A stretch of DNA of 64,000 bases from Serratia liquefaciens ATCC 27592 (lineage in GTDB: Bacteria > Pseudomonadota > Gammaproteobacteria > Enterobacterales > Enterobacteriaceae): NCBI RefSeq assembly GCF_000422085.1, contig NC_021741.1, forward strand, positions 682,001 to 746,000, written 5' to 3'. Below, piece after piece: positions 43,966 through 55,927 of the stretch (positions are counted from its first letter, which is position 1; each line of letters opens with the position of its first letter). The translations under genes and the position numbers were made by a program. The notes under the pieces are model-generated. The model was not told the DNA's origin, made no database searches, and saw only the letters and a program-made list of their open reading frames with translations.

Positions 43966-44760
43966 ATGACCCAATCTTCTCCACTGCACCGCTTGTTGAA
44001 CATCATGAAAACGCTGCGCGATCCGCAGGTCGGTTGCCCATGGGACCGCAAACAAACCTTCGCCACCATCGCCCCTTACACGCTGGAAGAAACCTACGAG
44101 GTACTGGACGCTATCGAACGTCAGGACTACGGCGATCTGCGTGACGAACTGGGGGACCTGCTGTTCCAGGTGGTGTTCTACGCCCAGATGGGCCAGGAGC
44201 AGGGGCTGTTTGACTTCGACGAGGTGTGTAACGCCATCAGCGACAAGCTGGAACGCCGTCATCCGCACATTTTCGGGGAAGCCGATGCCGCGGACAGCGA
44301 GGCCGTTGCGGCCCGCTGGGAGCAGTTGAAGGCCGGTGAGCGTGCAGAGAAAGCGCTGCATTCTGCGCTGGATGACATTCCTCAGGCGCTGCCGGCGCTG
44401 ATGAAGGCGCACAAGATTCAGAAACGCTGCGCTTCGGTCGGTTTTGACTGGCATACGTTGGGCCCGGTGCTGGACAAGGTGTACGAAGAGATCGACGAAG
44501 TGATGCATGAAGCGCAGCAGGGGGTAGTCGACGAACAGAAACTGGAAGAGGAAATCGGCGATCTGCTGTTCGCCACGGTGAATTTATCGCGCCATCTTGG
44601 CCATAAGGCAGAAAATGCGTTGCAGGCAGCCAACCGCAAGTTCGAGCGCCGTTTCCGTCAGGTAGAAGAGATTATCCAACGGCGTGGGCTGCAGATGGGC
44701 GAAGCAACGCTGGAGCAGATGGAAGAGGCGTGGCAGCAGGTTAAGCGCCAGGAAAACTAA
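43966..44760 (+). CDS. mazG: Nucleoside triphosphate pyrophosphohydrolase MazG
   Basis: All-alpha NTP pyrophosphohydrolase that hydrolyses NTPs to NMP and PPi and lowers (p)ppGpp levels during starvation. From the ATG at 43966 the protein has 264 residues. It contains two MazG domains, each with the metal-binding EEXXE...EXXD pattern: LEETYEVLDAIERQDYGDL near residue 36 and VYEEIDEVMHEAQQGVVDE near 180, both followed by EIGDLLF or ELGDLLF. The toxin-antitoxin genes mazEF, found between relA and mazG in E. coli, are absent here; a palindromic repeat lies in the gap instead. Confidence 0.96.
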   Translation: MTQSSPLHRLLNIMKTLRDPQVGCPWDRKQTFATIAPYTLEETYEVLDAIERQDYGDLRDELGDLLFQVVFYAQMGQEQGLFDFDEVCNAISDKLERRHPHIFGEADAADSEAVAARWEQLKAGERAEKALHSALDDIPQALPALMKAHKIQKRCASVGFDWHTLGPVLDKVYEEIDEVMHEAQQGVVDEQKLEEEIGDLLFATVNLSRHLGHKAENALQAANRKFERRFRQVEEIIQRRGLQMGEATLEQMEEAWQQVKRQEN

Positions 44761-46773
<2,013 letters not shown>

Positions 46774-46785
46774 AATATTTGGTAG

Positions 46786-48150
<1,365 letters not shown>

Positions 48151-48175
48151 TAACGGTTTGGTTCGTTGCTAAATG

Positions 48176-48199
48176 AAACCCGCTCCGGCGGGTTTTTTT
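48176..48199 (+). terminator. Intrinsic terminator of eno
   Basis: AACCCGC pairs with GCGGGTT around a short TCCG loop and is followed by a run of T. It marks the end of the conserved pyrG-eno unit. Confidence 0.9.
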
Positions 48200-48447
48200 A
48201 TCACTGGTTATTTACATAAGTGATAGTGAGTTATTTATTATTATTGAACTAATATCTTATTATCTGTTTTTTAACTTGATGTATTAATTATAATAATAAA
48301 ATTCCTATTTTATATATTCTCTTTTCTATTGCTTTATATTTTTTCGTTACTAGACTGCCAGTAAGGCAGAAGAATTAAGCCTGTATTCCTGCCTCCATTC
48401 GTTTCCCTAAAAATTGCCGAGCCGTGACTCGGCTGGGTGAGGGCTTG
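48200..48447. other. AT-rich spacer at the left edge of the accessory region
   Basis: About 250 bases, the first 160 of which are almost pure A and T (runs such as TTATTTATTATTATTGAAC), in strong contrast to the GC-rich surroundings. No open frame or RNA gene is seen. It contains the presumed promoter of the downstream flavoprotein gene and would suit H-NS binding, a common mark of acquired DNA; that role is inference. Confidence 0.6.
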
Positions 48448-49638
48448 ATGCGAAACAGGATTGTGATAGTCGGTGGGGGTACCGGAGGGACCATATTGGC
48501 CAATTTACTGGCCACGAAATTACATCGGGAAATATTGAATAATAAAGTTGAGTTATTGATGATTTCGGATTCTCCGATTCATTATTATAAACCCGCTTTT
48601 ATGTACGTTGCCTTTAACGCTTTTTTCAAACAGGAATTAACCCGCTCACAGCAAAGCCTGCTGCGTCCGGAAATTCAGTTTATTGTCGATAAAGCGGAGC
48701 GCTTTGATTTAACTCAGCGAGTGATCCATACCCGCAGTAGCAAACAGTACCCGTATGATTTTCTGGTGTTTGCCACCGGCTGCGTGCCCTGGCCGGAGCG
48801 TATCGAAGGGTTGGCGCGGGCAGGCGATCATTTTTACCAATATCAGGCCGCCCGCCAACTGGCACAAAAGCTGTCGAGCATCGAAAAAGGCCGAATTTTT
48901 ATCACCGTCTCCTTCCCCGAAACGCCCAATGTGCCGCACCAGTGCGGTATTGCCCCGATAGAAACCACCCTGATGCTCGATGATTACCTGCGTCGACGCG
49001 GAGTGCGTAAAGCGGTTGAAATTGTTTATACCTACCCCAGCGTTTCGCAGTTGCTGCGTAACTGCCTGTTTTTACAGCGTCCAACCGCAGAGGCCTTGCC
49101 CGGTATTTTCGCCGCGCGGGATATTCGCCATCAGCGCGGGTTTACTCTCAGCCGGGTGGATGAGCAGCAGAAAATCGCTTATTCCGCCGAAGGTGAGCAG
49201 CAGCCGTTCGATATTTTGATGGCTACCCCACCTATCCGTGCGGTAGAGGCAGTGCGGAACACGGGGCTGAGCGAGGGGCATAACGGCGAAGGCTGGTTGC
49301 CGACCGACCATCAGACGCTGCAGGTCTACGGCCAACAAGGGGTCTATGTCATCGGCGATACGGTGGATTTGCCGGTCAGCAAGGCCGGTGGCTCCTGCCA
49401 CAATCAGGCGCCGGTGATTGCCGACAATATCGTGGCGGAACTGAGGCTGGGCCAGACCGTTAGCCACTACGACGGCAAGGTGCAGGCCATTGCTCAAATG
49501 GGGCTGCAAGCCGGGATGCCGCTGGTTTACGACTACCGCAACGATGTGTTGCCGACGCCTTCAACCAAAGTCGGCAGCATGTTGCGCAACGGTTTTAATC
49601 GCGGACTCTACTGGGCGACGGTACGCGGGCTGATTTAA
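48448..49638 (+). CDS. Sulfide:quinone oxidoreductase-like FAD flavoprotein
   Basis: A 396-residue pyridine nucleotide-disulfide family flavoprotein. It opens with the FAD loop RIVIVGGGTGGTILANLL and has a second FAD motif near residues 297-306 (GVYVIGD). Cysteines at residues 112 (FATGCVPWPE), 166 (PHQCGIAPIE) and 317 (AGGSCHNQAP) fall where sulfide:quinone reductases carry their redox cysteines, and the C-terminal stretch is amphipathic as in membrane-associated members. I infer oxidation of sulfide or a related persulfide, passing electrons to quinone. The ATG at 48448 follows GTGAGGG; a GTG eight codons earlier is possible. Ten bases separate it from the DUF1641 gene. A relaxed-substrate NADH dehydrogenase-like role cannot be excluded. 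Confidence 0.78.
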   Translation: MRNRIVIVGGGTGGTILANLLATKLHREILNNKVELLMISDSPIHYYKPAFMYVAFNAFFKQELTRSQQSLLRPEIQFIVDKAERFDLTQRVIHTRSSKQYPYDFLVFATGCVPWPERIEGLARAGDHFYQYQAARQLAQKLSSIEKGRIFITVSFPETPNVPHQCGIAPIETTLMLDDYLRRRGVRKAVEIVYTYPSVSQLLRNCLFLQRPTAEALPGIFAARDIRHQRGFTLSRVDEQQKIAYSAEGEQQPFDILMATPPIRAVEAVRNTGLSEGHNGEGWLPTDHQTLQVYGQQGVYVIGDTVDLPVSKAGGSCHNQAPVIADNIVAELRLGQTVSHYDGKVQAIAQMGLQAGMPLVYDYRNDVLPTPSTKVGSMLRNGFNRGLYWATVRGLI

Positions 49639-49648
49639 CGGAGGGCCT

Positions 49649-50020
49649 ATGAACGCATCTGAACATGAACCCCTGGCGGCTTTGCTGGAGAAGCTACAGC
49701 CGCTGCTGGCCGGCGGTCGGCTCGATAACGTGGTCGATCTGCTGTCGCTGCTGTCTGACCTGGTGGATATCGCCGATAACGCGCTGGTGGAAAAACTCTC
49801 CGGCGTCTTTGAAGGCCTGGTGGCTGCGGGATGGGAGGGCGGAATGGCGTTGAAAATGGCGCATACCGAGTTGCAGTTGGATCCCTCACCCGTCAATTTT
49901 CGTGCGCTGTACGCCTTGTTGCGGCAGCCGGATACCTTACTGGGCCTGATGCTGGTGCTGCGTACTTTGCAAATCGTTGGCCAGCGTATGCGCAGCAGCG
50001 CACTGCCCACGGACGTTTGA
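49649..50020 (+). CDS. DUF1641 family protein, partner of the flavoprotein
   Basis: A 123-residue, mainly helical, soluble-looking protein resembling the DUF1641 family, which is often encoded next to sulfide:quinone reductases or formate dehydrogenase-related genes. It has a leucine-rich middle (VVDLLSLLSDLVDIADNALV) and a second helix pair LYALLRQPDTLLGLMLVLRT, with no signal peptide and no cysteine. A GGAGG ribosome-binding site and the ten-base gap show cotranslation with the flavoprotein. Function unknown; a structural or quinone-side partner of the flavoprotein is my inference. Confidence 0.7.
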   Translation: MNASEHEPLAALLEKLQPLLAGGRLDNVVDLLSLLSDLVDIADNALVEKLSGVFEGLVAAGWEGGMALKMAHTELQLDPSPVNFRALYALLRQPDTLLGLMLVLRTLQIVGQRMRSSALPTDV

Positions 50021-50066
50021 ACGAACTAAGCATCATTGTTTTCACTCACTCAGGTAAGGAGTTGTC

Positions 50067-51257
50067 ATGTCTGCCATTTTCAGGCAAGCCTTTGCAACAC
50101 GCGCGATCCATCACGGTTACGATCCCCAGCAGTATCTGGGAGCGCTCTGTCCCCCGGTGTTTATGAGCTCGACCTTTACGTTCCCGACGGCGGAATATGG
50201 CGGTGCCTGCTTTGAAGGCACTGAGCCGGGGTATTTTTATTCACGCATCGCCAACCCGACCCTCAACCTGCTGGAACAGCGGATAGCCAATCTGGAGGGG
50301 GGCGAAGCTGCGGTGGCGTTTTCCTCCGGTATGGGCGCGATTACCGCCTGCTGCTGGACACTGCTCAATCCGGGCGACGAGCTGATCGTTGACGAGACGA
50401 TTTACGGCTGCACCTTCAGTTATTTTCATCACGGATTGGCGCGCTACGGCGTGAAAATCACTCACGTAGACCTGACCCGCCCGGAGCGTCTGGCGGCGGC
50501 GATCGGCCCCCGGACCCGCATGGTGTATTGCGAAACGCCGGCCAACCCGAATATGCGTTTGGTCGATATTGCCGCAGTCGCCGAAATTGCTCACCGCCAA
50601 CAGGCGCTGTTACTGGTGGATAACACCTATTGCACCCCGTATCTGCAACGGCCGCTGGAACAGGGGGCCGATATAGTGGTGCACTCCGCTACCAAATACA
50701 TCGGGGGGCATGGTGATCTGTTGGCCGGGCTGGTGGTGACGCGGCAGGATTTGGCGCAGGACATCCGTTTAGTTGGGCTGAAAGACATGAACGGTGCGGT
50801 GCTGTCTGCCCAGGATGCGGCATTGCTGCTGCGCGGGCTGAAAACCCTGCCGTTGCGTATGGAACGCCATTGCGACAACGCCCAGCGTTTGGCGGAAATG
50901 CTGGCTCAGCATTCGGCGGTAGAACGTGTCTATTATCCCGGGCTGGAGGATTTTCCCCAGTATGAGTTGGCGCAGCGGCAAATGGCGCGGCCGGGCGGCA
51001 TGCTGGCGTTTGAACTCAAAGGCGGCATGGCGGCGGGCATCCGCTTCCTCAATGCGCTGCGTTTGATCTTGCGCGCGGTCAGCCTGGGGGATTGCGAATC
51101 GCTGGCGCAGCATCCCGCCAGCATGACCCACTCGGCCTACAGCCCCGAAGAGCGGCAGCGTCACCATATCAGCGACGGGCTGATACGCTTGTCCGCCGGC
51201 CTGGAAGATCTTGGCGACCTGCAGGCCGATATCCGCCAGGCCTTGGCGCAAAGCTAG
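50067..51257 (+). CDS. mdeA: Methionine gamma-lyase (PLP-dependent)
   Basis: Cytosolic PLP enzyme of the Cys/Met metabolism family that splits L-methionine into methanethiol, 2-oxobutyrate and ammonia. The 396-residue protein has the PLP lysine at residue 210 (VVHSATKYIGGHGD), Tyr113 and the specificity cysteine Cys115 in TIYGCTFSYFHHG. That cysteine distinguishes methionine gamma-lyases from cystathionine lyases and synthases, and the C-terminal LAQHPASMTHSAYSPEERQ also fits. AAGGAG precedes the ATG. It follows the DUF1641 gene by 46 bases on the same strand, so methanethiol or sulfide it releases could be handled by the flavoprotein; this link is inference. Confidence 0.9.
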   Translation: MSAIFRQAFATRAIHHGYDPQQYLGALCPPVFMSSTFTFPTAEYGGACFEGTEPGYFYSRIANPTLNLLEQRIANLEGGEAAVAFSSGMGAITACCWTLLNPGDELIVDETIYGCTFSYFHHGLARYGVKITHVDLTRPERLAAAIGPRTRMVYCETPANPNMRLVDIAAVAEIAHRQQALLLVDNTYCTPYLQRPLEQGADIVVHSATKYIGGHGDLLAGLVVTRQDLAQDIRLVGLKDMNGAVLSAQDAALLLRGLKTLPLRMERHCDNAQRLAEMLAQHSAVERVYYPGLEDFPQYELAQRQMARPGGMLAFELKGGMAAGIRFLNALRLILRAVSLGDCESLAQHPASMTHSAYSPEERQRHHISDGLIRLSAGLEDLGDLQADIRQALAQS

Positions 51258-51291
51258 CTTTGATGCCCCACCCAGCGGGAAGGGGCAAGCG

Positions 51292-52140
51292 TTAATCTAA
51301 CGCAGGGGCAATTTCCGCCAGCGCCTGTTCGTCCTGCAACAGCGCGGCGCTGCTGGCAATGTCGGGCACCAACCAGCGATCCTGATGGTAAGGTTCTACC
51401 CTTTGACGCAGCAGTCGCCAGGCGCGCCCGGTACCTTCGCCGACGCGTTGCGGTTGCAAAAACTCGAAGGCCTGCGCCGCCAACAGATATTCAATCGCCA
51501 GGATCTGGTTAACGTTGGCCAACAGCTTATGCAGCCGCAATGCCGCACCGGTCCCCAGACTGAGGTGATCTTCCTGCAGCGCCGAAGTGACATAGTTATC
51601 CACTACGCAAGGCTGGGCCAGCTGACGGTTCTCTGCGCACAGCGATGCCGCCACGTATTGAGCGATCATCATGCCGGAGTTGACGCCCGGCTCACTGACC
51701 AAAAATGGCGGCAAACCGCTGACCAGCGGGTTAATCAGACGATCGATGCGCCGTTCCGCAATACCGCCGAGTTCGGCGATAGCGATCGCCAGCACATCGG
51801 CGGCCATCGCGACCGATTCGCCGTGCGGATTGGCCTGTGACATGACGCGGAAGTTATCCGGCGTGCCAAGCAGCAACGGGTTATCGGTGGTGCCATTCAG
51901 CTCGGTTTCAATCTGTCGTTCGGCATGAGCCATCTGATCGCGGCAGGCACCGTGCACCTGTGGAATCGAGCGGATGCTCAGCGCATCCTGAGTGCGAATA
52001 CCTTTGCTGGCGGCAATCACCTCGCTGCCGTGCAGTAGCGCCCGCAGATTGGCACCCACCCGTTGCATGCCTGGGTGCGGTTTCAACGCCAGTATTTCCT
52101 CGTCGAAGGCGGCAATTTGTCCGCGTAAAGCTTCAAAGCT
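51292..52140 (-). pseudogene. Remnant of a second HAL/PAL-family ammonia-lyase (C-terminal half)
   Basis: About 282 residues resembling the C-terminal half of histidine/aromatic ammonia-lyases: SFEALRGQIAAFDEEILALK, SIPQVHGACRDQM, ETELNGTTDNPLL, ANPHGESVAMAADVLA and LPPFLVSEPGVNSGMMIAQ. The N-terminal half, which supplies the Ala-Ser-Gly triad of the MIO cofactor, is missing, so the product cannot be an active lyase. Upstream it is joined in frame to a permease fragment. Compared with the intact HutH in this window it is clearly diverged, so it derives from a paralogue rather than a recent duplicate. Confidence 0.85.
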
Positions 52141-52542
52141 CATGGCACCCAACACGTCTTCGTCCAGCCCACGAGCGCCGATCATTGACGCGACCACTAC
52201 CATCTATAACGACATCATGGTGGTCTGGTTGATACCGGCCATGATGCTCGGCAGCGCCTGCGGCAACTGGACGCCGAACAGCTTCTGCCAGCGGTTGGCG
52301 TCAAAGGCGGTGACGGACTCCATCACTTCCTTGTCCATTTGGCGGATGCCCAAATCGGTCAGGCGGATCAGCGGTGGCGTGGCATAGAGCACCGTCGCCA
52401 GAATGGCCTGCACCTTGCTCAGGCCGAACAGCATCAATACCGCCCGTACGCGATCGCAACGCGCCGCCAATATGCCTTGCGGAATGCCGATAATCACCGC
52501 CAGCAGCGTGGCGACCAGCTCCAGCTTCTGGGAGCTGATGCG
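52141..52542 (-). pseudogene. Remnant of a glycine betaine/histidine-type ABC permease (ProW/HutW-like)
   Basis: Translation gives recognisable ProW/HutW pieces: LELVATLLAVIIGIPQGILA, then AVLMLFGLSKVQAILATVLY, PPLIRLTDLGIRQMDKEVME, QLPQALPSIMAGINQTTMMS, and MVVVASMIGARGLDEDVLGA. Against the family as I remember it, the N-terminal helices and a stretch between ARCDR and AVLMLFG are deleted, and a TAG (52204-52206) interrupts the frame between TTMMSL and MVVVASM. Downstream it runs in frame into the ammonia-lyase remnant. Non-functional. Confidence 0.8.
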
Positions 52543-52847
52543 TTCCTTGCTCATGCGCGCCAGATTCTGGTTAATCAGACTGAGCGGCAGATTCACTTTT
52601 GACAACACCTGCACCAGCTCAGGCGCCAGCGGTTTCAACTTACGCTTGGCATCGCCTTCAATTACATAACGTGGCACCTACCAGCCTTCAACTGCGCCGA
52701 CAATGGGGGCACCAACGCTGACCGCCTTGCCCGCTTTCTTGACCGACTTGTGCCGGATTCGCACCAGCCTGTTGCGCGTGCGGAGGGGCTGCCTGTCATC
52801 AGCCCGAGCGCGATCAGCGGTATCCATAATTTGTGTCGTGTTTGCAT
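52543..52847 (-). pseudogene. Remnant of a periplasmic binding protein (ProX/HutX-like)
   Basis: It begins with an intact-looking signal peptide MQTRHKLWIPLIALGLMTG followed by SPSARATGWCESG, the mature start typical of histidine/betaine binding proteins. After CESG the frame shifts by one; the rest reads GAPIVGAVEGW, a TAG codon (52678-52680), then PRYVIEGDAKRKLKPLAPEL and a final helix VNLPLSLINQNLARMSKE. Most of the central domain is deleted. It lies directly downstream of the permease gene of the working hut operon, on the same strand. Confidence 0.78.
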
Positions 52848-52899
52848 GGTGATACTCCACGTTAATGACGAAGAGCCCGGGAACGGCGGGCTCGTGAGA

Positions 52900-54291
52900 C
52901 TAATACTGTGGTGAGGACGTGACGGGTGAACCCCCGCCTTTTTTACGTACCCACAACCAGTAAGCCAGGGTAAGGAAGGCTACCCACACCAACCCTACGT
53001 ACAGGGCAATGCGGCTGTCTTCGAAGTAACCGAGCAGGCCGATGACGAACAGCATAAATATCGTCGCCAGTGCCGGTGCGACCGGCCACCAGGGAACCGG
53101 GAAGCTCAGCTTGCTGACCTCTTGCGGCGTCAGCGTGCGGCGCATGGCAATTTGTGACAGCAGGATCATCAGCCAAACCCAAACGGTGGCGAAGGTGGCG
53201 ATGGAGGCGATGATCATAAACACCTGTTTTGGGATCAGGTAATTGAGCACCACCCCCAACAGCAGGGCAATGGACATCACCAGCACCGTCATCCAGGGCA
53301 CGCCGTTACCGGTCAGGCGAGTGAAGCTTTTGGGTGCCTGACCTTCCTGCGCCATGCCATACATCATGCGGCCGGCACCGAAGATATCGCTGTTGATGGC
53401 GGAAATGGCGGCGGTGATCACCACCACATTCAGCACGTTGGCGGCGGAACTGATGCCCAGATTGCTGAAGATCTCAACAAACGGGCTGCCGTTTTGGCCG
53501 ATGCTGTTCCAGGGATAGATTGCCATCAGCACCAGCAGCGTCAGCACGTAGAACAGCAGAATGCGAATCGGTACCGCATTGATCGCTTTCGGCAACACCT
53601 TCGCGGGGTCTTTTGCCTCGCTGGCGGTAATGCCGATGATCTCAATGCCGCCGAAGGCGAACATCACCACCGCCAGCGAAGCAACCACGCCGCCGATGCC
53701 GTTAGGCATAAAGCCACCGTGCTGCCACAGGTTGCTGAGGCCGGTGGCGTGCTGAGTCTGACCGAAGCCAAACAGCATCACCGCCGCGCCGCCGATGATC
53801 ATCGCGACGATTGCCGCCACCTTGATCAACGACAGCCAGAACTCCATTTCACCGAACACTTTCACGCTGCACAGGTTGAGCGCGCCGATGAACATGATGA
53901 TGCTGAGTACCCACACCCATTGGGCAACGTCCGGGAACCACAGCCCCATATAGATGCCGAAGGCGGTGACGTCCGCCAGGGCAACAATCACCATTTCGAA
54001 GGTATAGGTCCAGCCGGTGAGGAAACCGGCCAAGGGGCCAAGGTAGTGGCTGGCATAATGACCGAAGGAGCCGGAGACCGGCTGATGCACCGCCATTTCA
54101 CCCAGCGCGCGCATTACCATAAAGACCGCCGCGCCGCCGACCAGATAAGCCAGCAGCACCGCAGGGCCAGCCAATTGGATGGCTCCCGCGGAGCCGTAGA
54201 ACAGACCGGTGCCGATGGCTGAGCCGAGCGCCATAAAGCGGATATGTCGCGCGTTTAGTCCGCGTCTGAGTTGTGTCGTTTCGTTACGCAT
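52900..54291 (-). CDS. proY: Histidine/proline-type amino acid permease (ProY/HutT-like)
   Basis: A 463-residue APC-superfamily permease with about twelve membrane spans. The N-terminal block [20 protein letters not shown] and the [20 protein letters not shown] segment near residue 215 are hallmarks of the ProY/HutT group. The ATG at 54291 follows GGGAAGC. It is the third gene of a - strand operon after hutU and hutH, 100 bases beyond hutH, so import of histidine for catabolism is the likely role. In E. coli the homologue ProY is a cryptic proline permease; histidine is favoured here by context only. Confidence 0.9.
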   Translation of the reverse strand: MRNETTQLRRGLNARHIRFMALGSAIGTGLFYGSAGAIQLAGPAVLLAYLVGGAAVFMVMRALGEMAVHQPVSGSFGHYASHYLGPLAGFLTGWTYTFEMVIVALADVTAFGIYMGLWFPDVAQWVWVLSIIMFIGALNLCSVKVFGEMEFWLSLIKVAAIVAMIIGGAAVMLFGFGQTQHATGLSNLWQHGGFMPNGIGGVVASLAVVMFAFGGIEIIGITASEAKDPAKVLPKAINAVPIRILLFYVLTLLVLMAIYPWNSIGQNGSPFVEIFSNLGISSAANVLNVVVITAAISAINSDIFGAGRMMYGMAQEGQAPKSFTRLTGNGVPWMTVLVMSIALLLGVVLNYLIPKQVFMIIASIATFATVWVWLMILLSQIAMRRTLTPQEVSKLSFPVPWWPVAPALATIFMLFVIGLLGYFEDSRIALYVGLVWVAFLTLAYWLWVRKKGGGSPVTSSPQY

Positions 54292-54391
54292 GTTGCTTCC
54301 CGTCGAGTTTTTACGGCAGAACAGGCACGCGCTATCCGCACCGGGTGGAACGCACCCGGTGGGACAGAACAAACTGCGTGGTAGGTTTTAT

Positions 54392-55927
54392 TTATGCCTG
54401 ACTAGGCAGCAGCGCCGAAGGCATCAGCGAGTTCAGATGACCGGCCGCCAACAGCAGGCTGGCGGCTTCAATGTCGGGGGCGAAGAAACGATCCTTGTCG
54501 TAATAACTGACTTGCTCGCGCAGTATGCGGCGTGCCTGCTCCAGACTTTCGGTGGTTTTCAGGCCCTTGCGCAAATCCAACCCCTGGCAGGCCGCCAGCC
54601 ATTCGACGGCCAGAATACCGCGCACGTTATCCGCCATTTCCCACAGACGGCGTCCTGCAGCCGGTGCCATGGAAACATGGTCTTCCTGGTTGGCGGAGGT
54701 CGGGATGCTGTCGACGCTGGCCGGATGCGCCAGCGCTTTGTTTTCGCTGGTCAGTGCCGCGGCGGTAACCTGGGCAATCATAAAGCCGGAGTTCACGCCG
54801 CCGTTGTCCACCAGGAATGGCGGCAGTTGCGACATGTGTTTATCCATCATCAGCGAGATACGACGTTCGGACAGCGAGCCGATTTCGGCAAATGCCAGCG
54901 CCAGATTGTCGGCGGCCATTGCGACCGGTTCGGCGTGGAAGTTACCGCCGGACAGGACATCGCCCTGTTCTGCGAATACCAATGGGTTGTCGGACACCGC
55001 ATTGGCTTCGACCTCCAGCACTTCGCTGGCCTGGCGGATCTGCGTCAGGCAGGCACCCATTACCTGCGGTTGGCAGCGCAGGGAGTAGGGATCTTGTACC
55101 TTTTCACAGTTGCGATGCGAGTCGGACACTTCGCTGCGTTCGCCCAGCAGGTGGCGGTAAGCGGCGGCGGCGTCGATCTGGCCACGTTGGCCGCGTACGG
55201 CGTGAATACGTGCGTCAAACGGGCTGCGAGAACCCAGAGCGGCTTCCACCGTCAGGCTGCCGGTGACCGTGGCTGCGGCGTACAGGTCCTCCGCGTCAAA
55301 CAGGCCGCGCAGCGCGAAGGCGGCGGAAACCTGGGTGCCGTTCAGCAGCGCCAGGCCTTCTTTGGCCGCCAGCGTGAGCGGCTTCAGGCCTGCTTTGGCC
55401 AGTGCCTCGGTGGCAGGCAGCCATTCGCCTTGATAGCGGGCCTTGCCTTCGCCCAGCAGCACCAGACTCATGTGTGCCAGCGGAGCCAAATCGCCGGAGG
55501 CGCCCACGGAGCCCTTCAGCGGGATATGCGGATAGACTTCGGCGTTGACCAAGGCCATCAGCGCCTGGATCACTTCCAGACGGATGCCGGAGAAACCGCG
55601 CGACAGGCTGTTGATCTTCAATACCATAATCAGGCGAACTAGGTTGTCGTCGGTCGGCGCGCCAACGCCTGCGGCATGTGACAACACGATCGAACGTTGC
55701 AGGTTTTCCAGGTCTTCACGTGCAATGCGGGTAGACGCCAGCAGGCCGAAACCGGTATTGATGCCGTAGGTGGTGCGGTTTTCTTCGACAATGCGCTCAA
55801 CGCAGGCCACGCTCTGCTGGATAGCGGCGTAGGCATTGTCGTCCAACGTCAGGGTCACCGGGTGTTGATAAACGTCGCGCAGTTGCGTCAGAGTCAGTTG
55901 GCCTGGGCGGATAGTCAGCGCTTTCAT
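54392..55927 (-). CDS. hutH: Histidine ammonia-lyase HutH
   Basis: First enzyme of histidine degradation, removing ammonia to give urocanate. The 511-residue protein contains the Ala143-Ser144-Gly145 triad ([15 protein letters not shown]) that cyclises to the MIO cofactor, the loop tyrosine in [11 protein letters not shown], and [15 protein letters not shown] C-terminal residues. Its ATG overlaps the hutU stop by four bases, so translation is coupled. It is full length, unlike the lyase remnant 2 kb away on the same strand. Confidence 0.98.
   Translation of the reverse strand: MKALTIRPGQLTLTQLRDVYQHPVTLTLDDNAYAAIQQSVACVERIVEENRTTYGINTGFGLLASTRIAREDLENLQRSIVLSHAAGVGAPTDDNLVRLIMVLKINSLSRGFSGIRLEVIQALMALVNAEVYPHIPLKGSVGASGDLAPLAHMSLVLLGEGKARYQGEWLPATEALAKAGLKPLTLAAKEGLALLNGTQVSAAFALRGLFDAEDLYAAATVTGSLTVEAALGSRSPFDARIHAVRGQRGQIDAAAAYRHLLGERSEVSDSHRNCEKVQDPYSLRCQPQVMGACLTQIRQASEVLEVEANAVSDNPLVFAEQGDVLSGGNFHAEPVAMAADNLALAFAEIGSLSERRISLMMDKHMSQLPPFLVDNGGVNSGFMIAQVTAAALTSENKALAHPASVDSIPTSANQEDHVSMAPAAGRRLWEMADNVRGILAVEWLAACQGLDLRKGLKTTESLEQARRILREQVSYYDKDRFFAPDIEAASLLLAAGHLNSLMPSALLPSQA

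Noticed and set aside
51292..52203. A 303-codon intact 'ammonia-lyase' gene
   Set aside because: The apparent start belongs to the permease fragment (MVVVASMIGARGLD) following an in-frame TAG, and the MIO-forming half of the lyase is absent; treated as a pseudogene chimera.
53494..54222. + strand open frame opposite the ProY-like permease
   Set aside because: His/Gln/Arg-rich antisense translation without conserved motifs.
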